Origin: Vanessa cardui
Taxonomy: Eukaryota; Arthropoda; Insecta; Lepidoptera; Nymphalidae
Direction: 5' to 3'
DNA length: 64,000 nt
Assembly: GCF_905220365.1 (NCBI RefSeq)
Contig: NC_061130.1
Location: 9,431,501-9,495,500, forward strand
Shown here: one piece after another, positions 48,463 through 60,797 of the stretch
Layout of the letters: every line of letters starts with the position of its first letter
Numbering within the stretch: the first letter of the stretch is position 1
Notes under the pieces: model-generated
The model's input: the letters and a program-made list of their open reading frames with translations, nothing else
What the model was told of the DNA's origin: nothing
Database searches by the model: none
Program-made: the position numbers and the translations under genes

Positions 48463-48468
48463 AATAAA
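48463..48468 (+). promoter_or_regulatory. Dpr poly(A) signal AATAAA
   Basis: A consensus AATAAA lies 98 bases after the stop codon and is the first one downstream. It implies a short 3' UTR of about 120 bases, unless further signals are used. Confidence 0.6.
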
Positions 48469-48976
48469 AAAATGTATTTATTCATGGCATTTATTAGAAA
48501 ACATAAGTTAAATTATGATTATATTTTTAATTTAATTGACCTAATTCTAAAATATGTTTTGTTAATTACATCATATTAATGTTCAGGAAACATCGAGATG
48601 CAATTCTTATACATGTAAAAATATGGATTTTATGATTATAATACCATCAATAGATACATTTTGACAATCTGTAATTTTATGATGTAAGACATCGAATTAA
48701 CTCGAATATGAAATGCGTCTGTGCCAAGTCGCATATAATATCTTAAGTACCAGGGTAATTGAATCCGATAAAATTTACTAAGCATTAGAATATTTCTAAT
48801 GTATAATTCAATTCCAATCGTTGTATCATAATTACATAGCATAAATATTCGTAGTAAGAATTAAGTAATAGACTAGTTAATTGTTTTAAAAACTTTGATG
48901 TTGATTTAAATAAAAGACAATTTTTTTATATTATCTTTATATTTATTGAGTGAGAACCCCATCCGACACCCACACA

Positions 48977-48983
48977 TCTCTTT

Positions 48984-49019
<36 letters not shown>
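48977..49019. repeat. Compound (TC)n-(AC)n microsatellite
   Basis: A run of TC/CT repeats passes directly into about ten AC repeats. The 48500-48976 flank to its left shows no feature I can name. Confidence 0.9.
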
Positions 49020-49189
49020 AACGTTAACTAGTGATGAGTTGCAAAAATAACTTAGCATTATAACTAAATAATTAATTTTGCATAATATCAATAATTTTTT
49101 CTTTTTTTTTTATCAAAGCAAAATAATATTGTTGAATACTAGAAATGTTATATAACAATTACTATAATAACCCAGATCAAAATTATGTA

Positions 49190-49383
49190 CTACAGTATTA
49201 TAAAATACTTAAGTACATTACTTTAAAAAATATATGTGTAAATATCTTAGGGGTAACCCACAATACAAATTTTTTACCCTTTACTTTTTTATGAGAAATA
49301 ACGGCTTATTTATAAAGCGACTTTAAGCATTACAGGATTGATCAGGCAAAAACAGTTTTTTCGATTAATTGAGGGTTAATAAA
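49190..49383 (+). repeat. Repeat C, left part split by a SINE
   Basis: It carries GGGGTAACCCACAATAC, TTACTTTTTTATGAGAAATA and ACGGCTTATTTATAAAGCGA, in the same order as 50790-51130 and 51281-51605. It ends where the SINE is inserted. Confidence 0.65.
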
Positions 49384-49699
49384 GTAAAGTAAAGTAACAG
49401 CCTGTAAATTACACACTGCTGGGCTAAGGCCTCCTCTTCCGTTAAGGAGAGGGTTTGGAACATATTCCAACACGCTGTTCCAATGCGGGTTGGTGGAATG
49501 CACATGTGGCTGAATTTCGATTAAATTAGACTCATGCAGGTTTCCTCACGATGTTTTCCTTCACCGCCGAGCACGAGATGAATTATAAACACAAATTAAG
49601 CACATATACATAATATAGTAGTGCTTGCCTGGGCTTGAACCGGAAATCATCACTTAAGATACGTACACGCGTTCTAACCACTGGGCCATCTCAGCTCGT
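49384..49699 (-). mobile_element. tRNA-derived SINE, Metulj-like, with an 11-bp target duplication
   Basis: Near full length, with the head at the right (GATGGCCCAGTGGTTAGAACG in reverse) and the body blocks as elsewhere. GGGTTAATAAA is repeated exactly at 49373-49383 and 49700-49710. Instead of a TTG tail, the left end has AAGTAAAG units. Confidence 0.92.
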
Positions 49700-49710
49700 G
49701 GGTTAATAAA

Positions 49711-50224
49711 AGGATAGAATAATAAATAAAGAGGAAGAATACATTAAATAATAAAATAAAGACGAATTAAATAAAGAGGAAGTTTAATATGCGTAATACA
49801 AGCCTTATTCATAGATATGCATAGTAAAGAAGTACTGATCATTTTAAACATTTCTAATGTGATGTCGTACATAAACCCATTTTTCCCTGCATTGCAAACA
49901 CTGGCTGAATCCTACGAGACAGATCAAAAGTATGTACTACAGAATTATAGTATACTTAAGTAGATTACCTTATAAAAGTCAAGAATAGAAAAGATAATAG
50001 ATTAGAAATAAAATGTCAATCCAAACCAACGACGAGGGTACTTCTTGCAAAAGTTTTATATTTGGAGTTCTTTCTTCTACAGCAAGAACAATTAGTCCGG
50101 CACCTTTGGGTTACATAATTTTATTTGTTATATAATATTATTACATTAATAAATTTGTATTTTTTTGTATTGTTTAATGTACAACGAAACTTTTATTATT
50201 TAAATAAATAAAAAGCCTTATTAA
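49711..50224 (+). repeat. Repeat C, continuation right of the SINE
   Basis: It contains TTTCTAATGTGATGTCGTA as in 51445, then GCATTGCAAACACTGGCTGAA and a terminal TTTAAATAAATAAAAAGCCTT. These blocks belong to the same family by order, but this part is mosaic. Confidence 0.5.
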
Positions 50225-50555
50225 ATATTTGGATGTGACTAGGCTCTTATGAAAACATTGTGTGAAAAGGGATTGACATATATCTGAAGTGGGGTAATGG
50301 TTTTATAGTTCAAGGACCAGATATAAATTTAATTTACCGTTAAGTTATTTGTAATTTATCGATAAATTAATTTTCTATCTATCTTCTCTAATTGACCCAT
50401 ATCTTGGATTACAGTTATAATAATATTATAATAATAATTTTGGCTTCATAGCGCTAATCCTCTGAAATACGTTTATCATTTAAACATTCATATCATTTTA
50501 CTTTTAAGATTAAAACATAAAAATATGCTTTTATCTTGATCTTCGATGGAAATTA

Positions 50556-50587
50556 TTGGAAAGATAATTAATTATTTATCTTTCCAA
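50556..50587. repeat. 12-bp perfect hairpin
   Basis: TTGGAAAGATAA pairs with TTATCTTTCCAA around an 8-nt loop. It lies between repeat C copies. Confidence 0.6.
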
Positions 50588-50789
50588 CAACAACTAGAAT
50601 TTCTGAAGTGTAAACGAAATAATCTCTCAGACTTCAATCTGTTCGACCTCCAATCAGGCACGTAGCGCCAGATGAGAGTATATTAGATAAAAGAATTATT
50701 ATTATATTCATAGATTTATTGCTTTTAATTTTAAAATCTCAGTCTTCATCAATATTTTGTAAATTTGACATCTAGATTCATATCTTTAC

Positions 50790-51130
50790 ATAGTATAAAA
50801 CAAAGCCGATTCTCTGTCCCTATGTCCCTCTGTGCGCTTAAATCTTTAAAACTAAGCAACAGATTTTGATGCGGTTTTTTTTAAGAGATGTAGTGATTCG
50901 AGAGGTTTTTTGAAGTTTATTTAATATAATACATATTATGTAATATAGAATTGTACACCACATAAATATCTAAAAAAAGGCCGCGATGGTATATGTCTAT
51001 CTCTTAAAGATAACCCACAATTAGCATACATATTTTATCGTTTACTTTTTACGAGAAATGATGGCTTATTTTCGAAGCAATTTTGAGGAATATAGCATTA
51101 ATCCTTTTCCAACTTTCAATAAATTGTGCA
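50790..51130 (+). repeat. Repeat C, copy 2
   Basis: It starts at TAGTATAAAACAAAGCCGATT and contains GCTTAAATCTTTAAAACTA, CAACAGATTTTGATGCGG, CGCGATGGTATATGTCTATC and TTTTCGAAGCAATTTTGAGG. Confidence 0.75.
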
Positions 51131-51280
51131 TTCAATATAGTTCAATATGGTCCTATACAGCATGTAATTTAAATGAATAATTTCGAAGATAGTACAGATT
51201 TAAAACGCAGGGACAAAGCGGTTTGTATTTCCAAATGAGTGAAAACTATATATATTGTACCTATATGTTGTCACTACATA

Positions 51281-51605
51281 GTATAAATCAAAATTGATTC
51301 TCGCTGACTGTCTTTACTTGTCTATGCTTAAATCTTTAAAACTATGCAACAGATTTTGATGAGGCTCTTTTAATAGATAGAGTGATTTAAAGAGAATGTT
51401 TTTATAGATATAATACGTGGATAAATATTGATAATTTTAAAAGTTTCTAATGTGATGTCGTAAAAAGTCCACGATGGTATGTGTCTATCTGTTAGTTATA
51501 GCCCACAATTACATTTTTTTGTCATTTATTTTTTACTACAAATATTAGCTAATTTTCCAAGCAATTTTAACCTATACAGCATTAATTCTTATCCAAAAAA
51601 TAATT
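51281..51605 (+). repeat. Repeat C, copy 3
   Basis: It shares with copy 2 the order TAGTATAAAT, GCTTAAATCTTTAAAACTA, AACAGATTTTGATGAGG, CACGATGGTATGTGTCTATC, AGCCCACAATTA and CAAGCAATTTTAACC. The two copies are in the same orientation about 490 bp apart. Confidence 0.75.
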
Positions 51606-51664
51606 ACAAAGTGAAAATATAAAAATTTTATTTTGTTGTGACTGAAGGCCAGCGACCAAATGAA

Positions 51665-51931
51665 CTGAGATGGCCCAATGGTTAGAACGTGTGCATAATT
51701 GCCGGTTCAAAGCCCGGGCAAGCAACTGCTTAATTTGTGTTTATAATTCATCTCGAGCTCGACGGTGAAGGAAAACATCGCGCGGAAACCTACATATATG
51801 TGTCTAATTTTAATGAAATTCGGCTACATGTGTATCTACTGACCCACAGCGTGGAATATGCTTCAAAACCTGCTTCTCAAAGGCAGAAGAGGCCTTAGCC
51901 CAGAAGAGGCAAATTTACAGGCTGTTGTTAT
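51665..51931 (+). mobile_element. tRNA-derived SINE, Metulj-like, near full length
   Basis: The tRNA-like head GAGATGGCCCAATGGTTAG and B-box-like GGTTCAAAGCCC are followed by CGGTGAAGGAAAACATCG and a diverged ACCCACAGCGTGGAATATGC block, ending TTTACAGGCTGTTGTT. Sixteen or so bases of the CGCATTGGAACAG block are missing. Confidence 0.85.
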
Positions 51932-52354
51932 AAAGTTGATGTAATGCGGGCGGATGAAACTAGTCTTCTATAATAGTCTGATCTTTATTACATTTATTTA
52001 AAATAAAGATTTGTAGGACATACTATTATTATATACAAAATATAGCTTCTTTAACAGATTTCATTTATTTTTTGTTATAGATAATTATGTGGGTGTTTGG
52101 AAAAAAAATTATAATCAAATAATTAGAATTAAAATAATTTCGTACTAAAACGTTATTCAGTTTTTTAAATTAATAATTCCAAATTTATTTCCGAACTTTA
52201 TTATCATAAGAAGTGTCATTTTCTTTTTATAACAAGAGAAAAACAAAATGATACCAATTGACATATGAAAAAAATACTGAGCGATCGAAATATTAATGGC
52301 CTCAATACTTATAACTTCAAATCAATAATCATTATATTTTTTTTATAAAAGTGC

Positions 52355-52506
52355 ATGTGTCTTATTTCATAGAAATTCTGCCACATGTGCATTACACTAA
52401 CCCGCATTGGAACAGCTTGGTGGAATATATTCCGAACCTTCTCCTCAAAGGGAGAGGAGGCCTTAGCCCAGCAGTAGGAAATTTACAGGCTGCTGTTGTT
52501 GTTGCT
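52355..52506 (+). mobile_element. 5'-truncated Metulj-like SINE
   Basis: It begins in the body at ATAGAAATTCTGCCACATG and runs through AACCCGCATTGGAACAGC and GGGAGAGGAGGCC to the (TTG)n tail. The 74-codon frame across it is not a gene. Confidence 0.85.
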
Positions 52507-53264
52507 ACCAAAACAATTCCTCGACAGTTTCTCCATGAAAAATGCCGTAGTAGATGCATCTATGCGCAAAGCTAAACGATCAAGCAACTCGTAAAAGGGC
52601 TTGATCTTCAATAACTCGAACAATTCAGCGTTGAGTACGGTTTATTAGAAAGAACTGGTACTAGAGAGCTCCCAGAGGTGATAGCCGTTCTCGGAATTTG
52701 TGCCTTGTATAGTTTTAGGCGATGGCCGATATCAAGTACCGTCTTGGCTTGTTGAGCACACCAAGATTTTTAAAAACCAATAGTGCCTTACCTTCCAATG
52801 ACCAAAAACGCATGATTGAACGAGACTCGGAACAATAACACCGAGTATTCCGATAAGACTTTTATTTGTAAATTAAATTAAATGTGCAGACTATTTTTTG
52901 TAAGTAATGATTAAGTAATGACCCCAGCTTTGTTCGCGGGAAAGTGAAATATATTTACAGATTAACTTAAAATATTCAATTAAGACCTCTTTGAATTGAT
53001 TGGTGTGTGTATCATTCCACGGACGGATTTCCAACCAAACGATCAAACCCTATTTCACCCCCTCAAGCGTAGAATTTTCAAATTCCGTCCATAGTGATAT
53101 TTAAAAAAACTATGTAATGTTATTATTTATAAATCGCGACTCAATAGCTCATTAAAATCTCAAAAAAATATTTCTTTAAATAAAACATTGTTATAAACTA
53201 AAACTAAAAATAATATAAAATACGATTTCAGTAATTTTCTACCTTTAGTTTCGTATGTGGCCAT

Positions 53265-53400
53265 TACAAAGACCTAGAGGCTCTGCCTGAGGCAGGCCAC
53301 GGATGAATAGAGCTAATCGTGAACCAGTCAACGGAAAAGTGGTCGGGGGAGCTGTCAATAGTTTGGATTTCTATAGTGTAAACTCTTATTTAGAACACTA
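53265..53400 (+). repeat. Repeat D, copy 1
   Basis: CACGGATGAATAGAGCTAATCG, GGAAAAGTGGTCGG and GTCAATAGTTTGG are matched in order at 62315-62430. The class is unknown. Confidence 0.65.
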
Positions 53401-54240
53401 AAATAAGGGTAGCTTTGTGATGGCTATTTTACTTTAAACCATTGAAAAGGAAATTGCGGTAGATATTTACTTTTCATTGTTGAGAAGAAAGGGAGGGTGT
53501 AGAATGGAAGAATATAACCATAGATTAATAATAAATAAAATTAACATGATAAGGTTGTTTTAATATAGTTCGTGTATATTATAAATAAAAACAATTTTCC
53601 CTTTAAAATTCTAGATAAAATACAAAAATATCATATTTAAATCAGAATACTGAATTTGTACGACTGTTTATTAGTAAGTTACGTATGATAGATTGCGAGG
53701 GCAATATTGAAATTCGTATAAATTTGATTCTGGATATTGGCATCGCCATTGCTCAAGGTAAATTGAATATTAAATAATAAGGTTTAATGTTTGAATTGAT
53801 AAATATATCCAAAATTAATAACCTGTATTCGATAAAAGCGATATGTTAATATAAATACTGTTTACAGAAATGAAAGCATTTAAAATAAAAATCTACTTAC
53901 GATTTTACATTTAATTATAGAAACTTAAAAATAATAAATTAACAAATCAAAATGTCCTAAATTTTTTTTAAGAAATTATGTTTAATTAACAAAGTTATGG
54001 TTTAGTAAAATCTCGTGCCGCAGAAATTATAATATTTTAAAATGACTCGAGAAACATTTGAACGAATGACATACTTAAAAGTACCAACGTTGTTGGGAAC
54101 TCATTAAAAGTATTTATGTACTTTTAAACCTGTGACGTCATGTGCTTACAAATAATTATATAGAAAATTAATCTATCTGAAATAAAAATCTAATTTTGTA
54201 GAAAATAAAGCTTGAAACTATTTATTATATTAATTGACTT

Positions 54241-54272
54241 GGTAAAAGAGCGGTATGTACCATTCTTTTACC
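54241..54272. repeat. Near-perfect 32-bp palindrome
   Basis: GGTAAAAGA at the left and TCTTTTACC at the right flank a GGTA-TG-TACC centre, with two mismatched positions in each arm. Confidence 0.6.
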
Positions 54273-55139
54273 TTGCATGATATTTTTTAGTTAACACGAT
54301 CAAGTTCAAAATTGACAAAATGTTCAAAAATTGTATTAGCATACCGAAATCTTACATGAGGATTCTATATAACAATATATCTCAGAAAAAAATCTGCACA
54401 TATCTACATGACCTACATATGTTCATACTACGTGACTATTTATTACTGTAATATAAATAAGTAGTAATAAATGGTAATAAATCAACAAAAGCGTACCGAT
54501 GCGTCATGTGGATAAGACATGAGCTTGTTTTAAATCTTAGCCTTAAGACGATGGTTAAAGTTTTTATCGCACTCGTCAGATAGAATACAGTAGTACAATA
54601 CGGTTAGATAACATTGTTCTATACTTAATATTATCCCAACCCTAAATTTTACCCTTGCAAAGATAGAACAGGATAAAAAGTTGGTACGAATAATGTTATA
54701 CATAACCTAACTAAGGTATAAAATATTATTATTACTTATATTTTCCGATTAAATTCAACTTATATAATTATAAATACGTGCCACGTTTCATTAGAGCATT
54801 TCGTCAACTTTTATAACTAGATTAAGTTTAATGTTCGCCCGTTTATGTCATCTTTTAAAAGTGGGTCACAAAGATTTTATTATTTTGAAATCCTTTGAAA
54901 TAAGTATTTAACCACATTTCATAACTCTTGTAAAATGGTGAATGCGTTTTGAAAATAACGAGCAGAAGGCATTCTTTATGACTATTTATAGAACGAAAAA
55001 AAATTGACGTCAAATTTTATTTTTCTTAGCGTCAATTATAACATAATAAATTATAACAAAAACTGACTTCGCCTAACTCTCCATAGATGTATGATTCAAC
55101 AATACAATTAACAGTGCTCTTCAGAGATAGAATAGTTTA

Positions 55140-56722
55140 TATATATTCATTATTGCACTAAATATGTTACATTGATGGTACAGTAATATATGTACAGGCA
55201 AAGGTGGACTTATCTCTAAAAGAGATTTCTTCCAGTCAACCTATGGAGGTCAGTGACAGGGTGATGTAGCGGGCAAAATAGTGCAGACTGTAGTGTAGAA
55301 AATATAAGTACTTACATAAATAAAAAATATAATACATAAACATACATAAAAATACAATACACAAAATAATATACTACGTATATTATTTATATATACTATA
55401 TAGATACATATACATACATATACATACATATTTAGAAATCAATGTTAATTTAGTATAAAAAATTAAACAGAAAAGGCATGGGTAGAAGTAAGGTTAAGAT
55501 GAAGGGTTGGCTTTTGAGAGAAAATAATGTTTCAAGCGGCTTTTAAATAATTCAATACTACCACTGTTTTGGATGGATTTCGGCAGGTTATTCCACAGTA
55601 TCGGAGCTCGTACTGTAAATGATTGCAGTCCAAATTTTGTATTACGCCTAGGCACATCAAGCATCGAAGTGATGCAAGAGCGCCTGGAGCGTATGGGAGT
55701 GGGTAGAAGGTTGATCCGGGAGCTAAGGTACGAAGGAGTATGCGGGTTATTGAGTATGTTGAACAGGACTGAAAGGATGTGCATATCTCGGCGAAATCGG
55801 ATAGGGAGCCATTTAAGTTGAGCGCGGAAATGAGAAACATGGTCATACTTACGTAGCCCGTAAATAAAACGAATAGCGAGGTTTTGTAGGCGCTCTAATT
55901 TATTAAGTTGCTCCTCCGTCACATCTAGAAAGCAGGCATCGGCGTAGTCAATAATTGGGTGAAGAAGTGATTGAGCGAGCATAATTTTGGTATTGAAGGG
56001 GAGAAAATATTGGAGACGTTTGAGAGAGTGAAAAGTGTAATGAAAACGCTTACTGATATCGTTGAGGTGAGCAGTCCAAGACATGTTGCAGTCTATGATC
56101 AGGCCCAAATTTTTTACTTTGTCATGGTATGCTATTGGAACCCCAGCATACATGACACAGGGTACAGACGACCAGTCTATTTTACTTCTTAATCGACTGC
56201 TACCAACAATCATGGCCTGATATTTGTCGGGGTTAATCAATAAACCAAACGATTTAGCCCAGGACTGAACAGCCGAAAGATCTTCATTAAGGCAATTAAC
56301 AGTGTCTGACAGCTCACTCAACTCAAAATGACGATACAATTGTAAATCATCTGCATACAGATGAAAGGGAGAAGAAATAACACGCGATATATTATTAATG
56401 AAAATAGAGAAGAGCAGAGGTGAGAGAACGCCACCTTAAGGAACACCGGCAGTAAGGTTTGTCCAATCAGAGGATGAATCCTTTGTTTTTACACATTGCC
56501 GGCGCCCGAAGAGATAGGAGTGGAACCAATCAATGGTAGTTGAAGAGATGTTAACTGCTCGGAGGTCACCGAGAAGAATGTCAAAATCAACAGAGTTGAA
56601 GGCACTGCTGAAGTCCAACAAGGCAATAACAGTAAGCTTGGTATTATCCATAGCATACCGCATGTCCTCAGTTATATTCAGCAGCGCTCCAACAGTGCTG
56701 TGGGAAGGTCGGAAGTTTAATT
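55140..56722 (-). mobile_element. 5'-truncated CR1/Jockey-like LINE
   Basis: The minus-strand element holds reverse transcriptase blocks from LNFRPSHSTVGALLN (about 56718) to a C-terminal SFTVRAPILWNNLPKSI block. A 3' UTR runs left to about 55140, with TACATACATA repeats near 55400 and a CTTCCAGTCAACC motif at 55230. The 5' half, including the endonuclease, is missing. Confidence 0.85.
55494..56722 (-). pseudogene. CR1/Jockey-like reverse transcriptase with one stop codon
   Basis: One frame is open from about 56720 to the stop at 55494-55496, except for a TAA at 56433-56435. The blocks are RPSHST, LLDFSSAFNSVD (a catalytic Asp region), GVP-stop-GGVLSPLLFSIFIN and FHLYADDLQLY (the catalytic YADD). 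After these come the thumb and connector region (LGLIIDCNMSWTAHL) and a C-terminal LWNNLP block. The stop replaces the Gln of the conserved 'GVPQG' motif and needs only one base change. It would make RNA-primed cDNA of the element if intact. Which clade it belongs to is uncertain. Confidence 0.88.
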
Positions 56723-56944
56723 AATTATCGTGTAGATTTTGCTATTTGTACAATTGACAAGATCTTATTTCAGCCATGGTAACAATGTGCAAACACAACT
56801 GAAACATAATATTAAGAAAGACTTAAGAGATAGCAACATAGTCGAGATAATGAATGAAATGGAAACGTCTTCTTTAAATAGAATTATAATGATTTGGCTT
56901 TTCGTATAATATAAAAAGAAATAGCCAGTTAAAGTTTCATTATT

Positions 56945-57180
56945 GAGCAGAGGCTCCTTCTTATTTTAAAAAGGCTTGGAGTTAGTTCTATTATTTTACT
57001 TCCACTTTGGAATAACATATGGTAGAGCATCATCCACATATGCACGTTTCTTTGAAATGTTTTTGTTCATCTCCGAGCACACGATTATCAAACACAAATT
57101 AAGCACGAGACAACCGAGTAGCGCAATACCCGACTTCTCCCATTAAATTCACTTGTTTAAGCCACTTGACGACTTTGTAT
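56945..57180 (-). mobile_element. Strongly decayed SINE
   Basis: Reversed, the fragments GTGCTTAATTTGTGTTTGATAA, CGTGTGCTCGGAGATGAAC and GGAAGTAAAATAATAG keep the SINE order. Most of the head is lost. Confidence 0.4.
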
Positions 57181-58584
57181 CTCGTATTATAATAATTATA
57201 CTACCAAGAGACGGCCCCTTGTATACTTTTTAAGGTTTATATTGATAGCTTTTTCTTTTTTTGAGCAAAAATCGATGGTATTTAGACTGTGAAGTGCAGA
57301 AATATTGCATCTCACAGAAAAAGAAAAAGTTGTCCTTGTTGTATTTGTGTTGAGTTTTATACAATATTTTAAATTAAATATTTTACATAGTACATCTTAT
57401 TAATTAAAATTTCAATAACAGTTTTTATTAATTTTTATTCTTCCTTCCAAAACATAATAACTTTAATTTTTATTTCTATCAAGAAACACATCTAACACAA
57501 TAACATATGCTTCTAAACAGAAATCGAAGCATACATACGTAGATATATTTCCATATATAATGAGTATTTGAGCCGGGATAACTATGGGTAAAAGACACTT
57601 AACCAACTACGGTCTACAGACCCATCGTTAGAGAGTTAGCGAACATTTAGGTAAAATATAATTTAATCGTGATTTTCACGAGTAGACACTCAAATTCAAT
57701 ACGAATCTATTTAGTGTAGGCAATCTTCGATCTATTTCACTGCATTTTTTCATTACCCTGCTCAAATGAATAAAAAGAAGATGGATTCTAACCAATTTGC
57801 TCATATCCGCTCGTGATGCTAATGGTCAAAATCATCCTAAAAATTCATGAGGCAGACATCCAGCGCGCAGCACAATTACGCGATGTAGTAATAAAAAAAA
57901 CTGTACGTTTATTATTGTGTTAGTTACTTCAATTTTAAACTGGAATAAATAATACATTTTTTTACTCTGACTTTAAGCTGTGCCATTATATGGACTTAGT
58001 AAAATAGATAACTTTCTTCAGAAAACAAAAGTGGCCGGATATAAAGTCGCCTATACTCAATAGATAACACTGTAATTAAAAAAAAAACGTTTTACGTGGT
58101 GGTATTAGCAGTAAAACCAATATCCACCTTTTGATTATTAAGCTCGTCAGCTACAATCTATAAACTACAAGATACCAACCACCCTCGAAAGACCTGTAAT
58201 CGACCTTAGTAAAAAAAAAAAACTTTACAAAGAGCTAATATATGTCGTACATCATTAGGTTAGACATTAAGTCGCAATGCAGCAACGAACTTAAGCACAT
58301 TAAAATTTAATTAAAGAAAGCAATTCACATATCGCATCCTCACTATGATTTGTTAAGGAGTTCTATTGATTATCATATTCGACTATGACAATTACTTGAA
58401 CATAACCACTTGACCAAAGGTGACTTATGTGACCAAAGTTAACAAAGACAAATCGGTTGAAAAAAAAATAACTTTTCCTTCGTCATCACAAATATATAAC
58501 AATTATAATTTGTTGAAAGTTTACAAACCCATAAGATAGATTACCATATAAAGGGTATTTACAATTTTAAGTTTTAAATTTACA
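57181..58584. other. Intergenic DNA without recognised features
   Basis: AT-rich. It has poly(A)/poly(T) runs but no long frame and no repeat matching the others in the window. Confidence 0.5.
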
Positions 58585-58756
58585 TATGCTGAGCTAAGGC
58601 CTCCTCTCTCATTGAGGAGAAGACATTTTTCACCATGCTGCTCCAATGGGGATAGTGGATACACGTATGGCAGAAGTTTGTTGAAATTGAACACATAAAG
58701 GGTTTGCAATCATCAGTTTAGATACACGCTTTCTAACCACTCGACCATTTCATCTC
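58585..58756 (-). mobile_element. Diverged Metulj-like SINE
   Basis: In + orientation, GCTGAGCTAAGGCCTCCTCTC and GAGGAGAAG start it, a CTGCTCCAATGGGG block follows, and the tRNA head ends it at TTTCTAACCACTCGACC. The middle is shortened. Confidence 0.7.
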
Positions 58757-60570
58757 TTGTTATAAGTTAATTTGATAATTGTCAAGTGGCATATAGGTAC
58801 AATAGATAAATATATTAACAAGTACTACACATATTGCACACATAAAAATAAAAAAACTTTTATATTAACCTTGGGAATATCAACCAGGCCATGTCTTTCT
58901 TATAAATTTTCTACGTTCTGTAAAAGTTACCAAATCGATTTCTGTGTAAAACGAGCCTCGTGGATCCTTTATGTATAGAATACAAAAGGATAAAAGCCCA
59001 TGAATAAAACTAATAGACTCTCAGCCAATTGAAAAAATCTCAGGAGAATTGCTGGACTGATTTCAAATTGTACGTCCGCACTTAAAGGAACTACAAGTTG
59101 GTTAATATACGTAATGACTGTTTGAATAGCCTTTTATAGGTATATAATACTTTAATATTATATTTTCAAACTTTTGCGACCTTGTATTCAAGGCAATAAT
59201 TAAAATTATATGAACAGCCTCGTTACAAAAAGTAAATGAATCCCGGGTAGGGCATGAAAGTTTGTTCTAGACTATTATTGTGTTTGTATTGATTATCATA
59301 TACTCCTGCCGATTTCCTCTATGTTGATTATTCTGTGAGATCAGTCATGATAATGTGACTATTAAATGTTAAAATTAAAATATACTTTATCAAGAAGGCT
59401 TCAACAGCTTTTGAATCGTCAAATTACAGAATTGTAGTCCGCATAACCGGTTCGGAATGTAATATCTGCCGTCCCCACATACTATAAGTGGCCTTCATAC
59501 TAAAAGAATTTTCTTGAAGGAAAATTTTATTATATTGTCATTGATTTATTTATAAAAAAGATCATAGCTTTAAATGAAATCAAATTATTTATCGTTATGA
59601 CCATTGTGTATGTAATTTGAAAGTGTTTAAGCGTGTCTCTTGTAACGCTTGAATTAGCTAGAATTTAGGGATTTTGGTTATTGAGTATATAATTAGAAAC
59701 TATAATCGTCTTACTCTAAGATATTGGTATTTCTCGGTGCATCTCGCTCGCACGTTTAATTACTTTTGTTAAGACAAAATACGTTATCACGTTTCCCAGC
59801 TGTGTGTTTAGAGATAAAAATAGCCAACTATATTACAGTAATCGTATATAATATTTTACGCAAAATGCTGCGTTCTCTGGCTATTAAGATAATTTTAATA
59901 TATTTTTATATTACGTCTAATAATAGTAACAATTACTATTGCAAAATAAATTTAAGCTTATTTCATCTGTATGGTTAATATCACAGGATTAATAAGCCTA
60001 AGTTCGCGTAGGTATTTTTGAAGCAGAAAGATAAAATTTGTAAAACTTGAATGTAAATGTAATAATATTTCTAGCATAACTTAGCATTACTTATTAAAAT
60101 TGAGATTGTCTCTGGTTATTTTGCAACATAAAAAGAACTTTTTTAATAACCCCAGCGATTATAAGACAATATTTTTCTGTTGTACCGATTGGGTTTTAGA
60201 GAAAATCAATGGTCAGACATTTGTCCGAAGTAAGGTAACATTATCTCTTCTATTGAAATGCGTTTGATATACATATTCTGGTTAGAATTCTGATTTGACT
60301 CGACTGTATCATCCATTAAAGCACATGACACATTTGTTAATCTGTATTCCAAATTCGAACACTATAATCGTCTCTTAATTTTTACTATAACATGAGTATA
60401 ATTTACAACGTTCTTAATGCTGTAAGATTATTTAATATTATTCCATAGTGATTAGGATTAGCTATTACAGAGCTGAATAATGTATGTCGTGGGACCACTT
60501 CGAGGTCACAGTGATTTATAATAGTTCAGAAAAACACTTTGCTTCATTCTAAGCTTCATTTGAATACTTT
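58757..60570. other. Intergenic DNA with one LINE 3' UTR fragment
   Basis: Only the fragment at 59378-59475 is recognisable. The frames at 58772 and 59766 have no domain. Confidence 0.45.
59378..59475 (-). mobile_element. Jockey-like LINE 3' UTR fragment
   Basis: ATACTTTATCAAGAAGGCTT, CAGCTTTTGAATCGTCAAAT and ACCGGTTCGGAATGTAAT are, in reverse, the same blocks as in the fragments at 13990 and 26815. Confidence 0.6.
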
Positions 60571-60797
60571 TGACGACCTCCATGGTCGAGTGGTGTGTAC
60601 ACCGGTTTTCATGGGTACGCCACTCCGAGGTCCCGGGTTCGATTCCCGGCCGAGTCAATGTAAATTAATTATCATTAGTTTTCTATGTTGTCTTGGGTCT
60701 GAGTGTTTGTGGTACCGTCGTTACTTCTGATTTTTCGTAACACAAGTCCTTTAGCTACTTACATTGGGTTCAGATTAATGAATGTGATGTTGTCTCA
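60571..60797 (+). mobile_element. Second type of tRNA-derived SINE
   Basis: The head has a tRNA-like CCATGGTCGAGTGG (box A region) and a strong B box in GGGTTCGATTCCCGGCCGAG. The body follows with TAGTTTTCTATGTTGTCTTG, GGTCTGAGTGTTTGTGG, TACCGTCGTTACTTCTG and ACACAAGTCCTTTAGC, ending near GATGTTGTCTC. The body is unlike the Metulj-type copies. By recollection the same body occurs in other butterflies. A free-standing tRNA is unlikely because the head does not fold into a normal acceptor stem. Confidence 0.82.

Larger units (their letters stand above)
52507..55139. other. Intergenic DNA
   Basis: Apart from the repeat D copy at 53265 and a short palindrome at 54241 I see no feature. The stretch 52905-53100 has the flavour of a decayed interspersed repeat (CCCCAGCTTTGTTCGCGGG), but I cannot match it within the window. 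Confidence 0.45.

Noticed and set aside
60571..60660. Possible genuine tRNA gene
   Set aside because: The B box is strong, but the acceptor stem does not pair and a SINE body follows directly.
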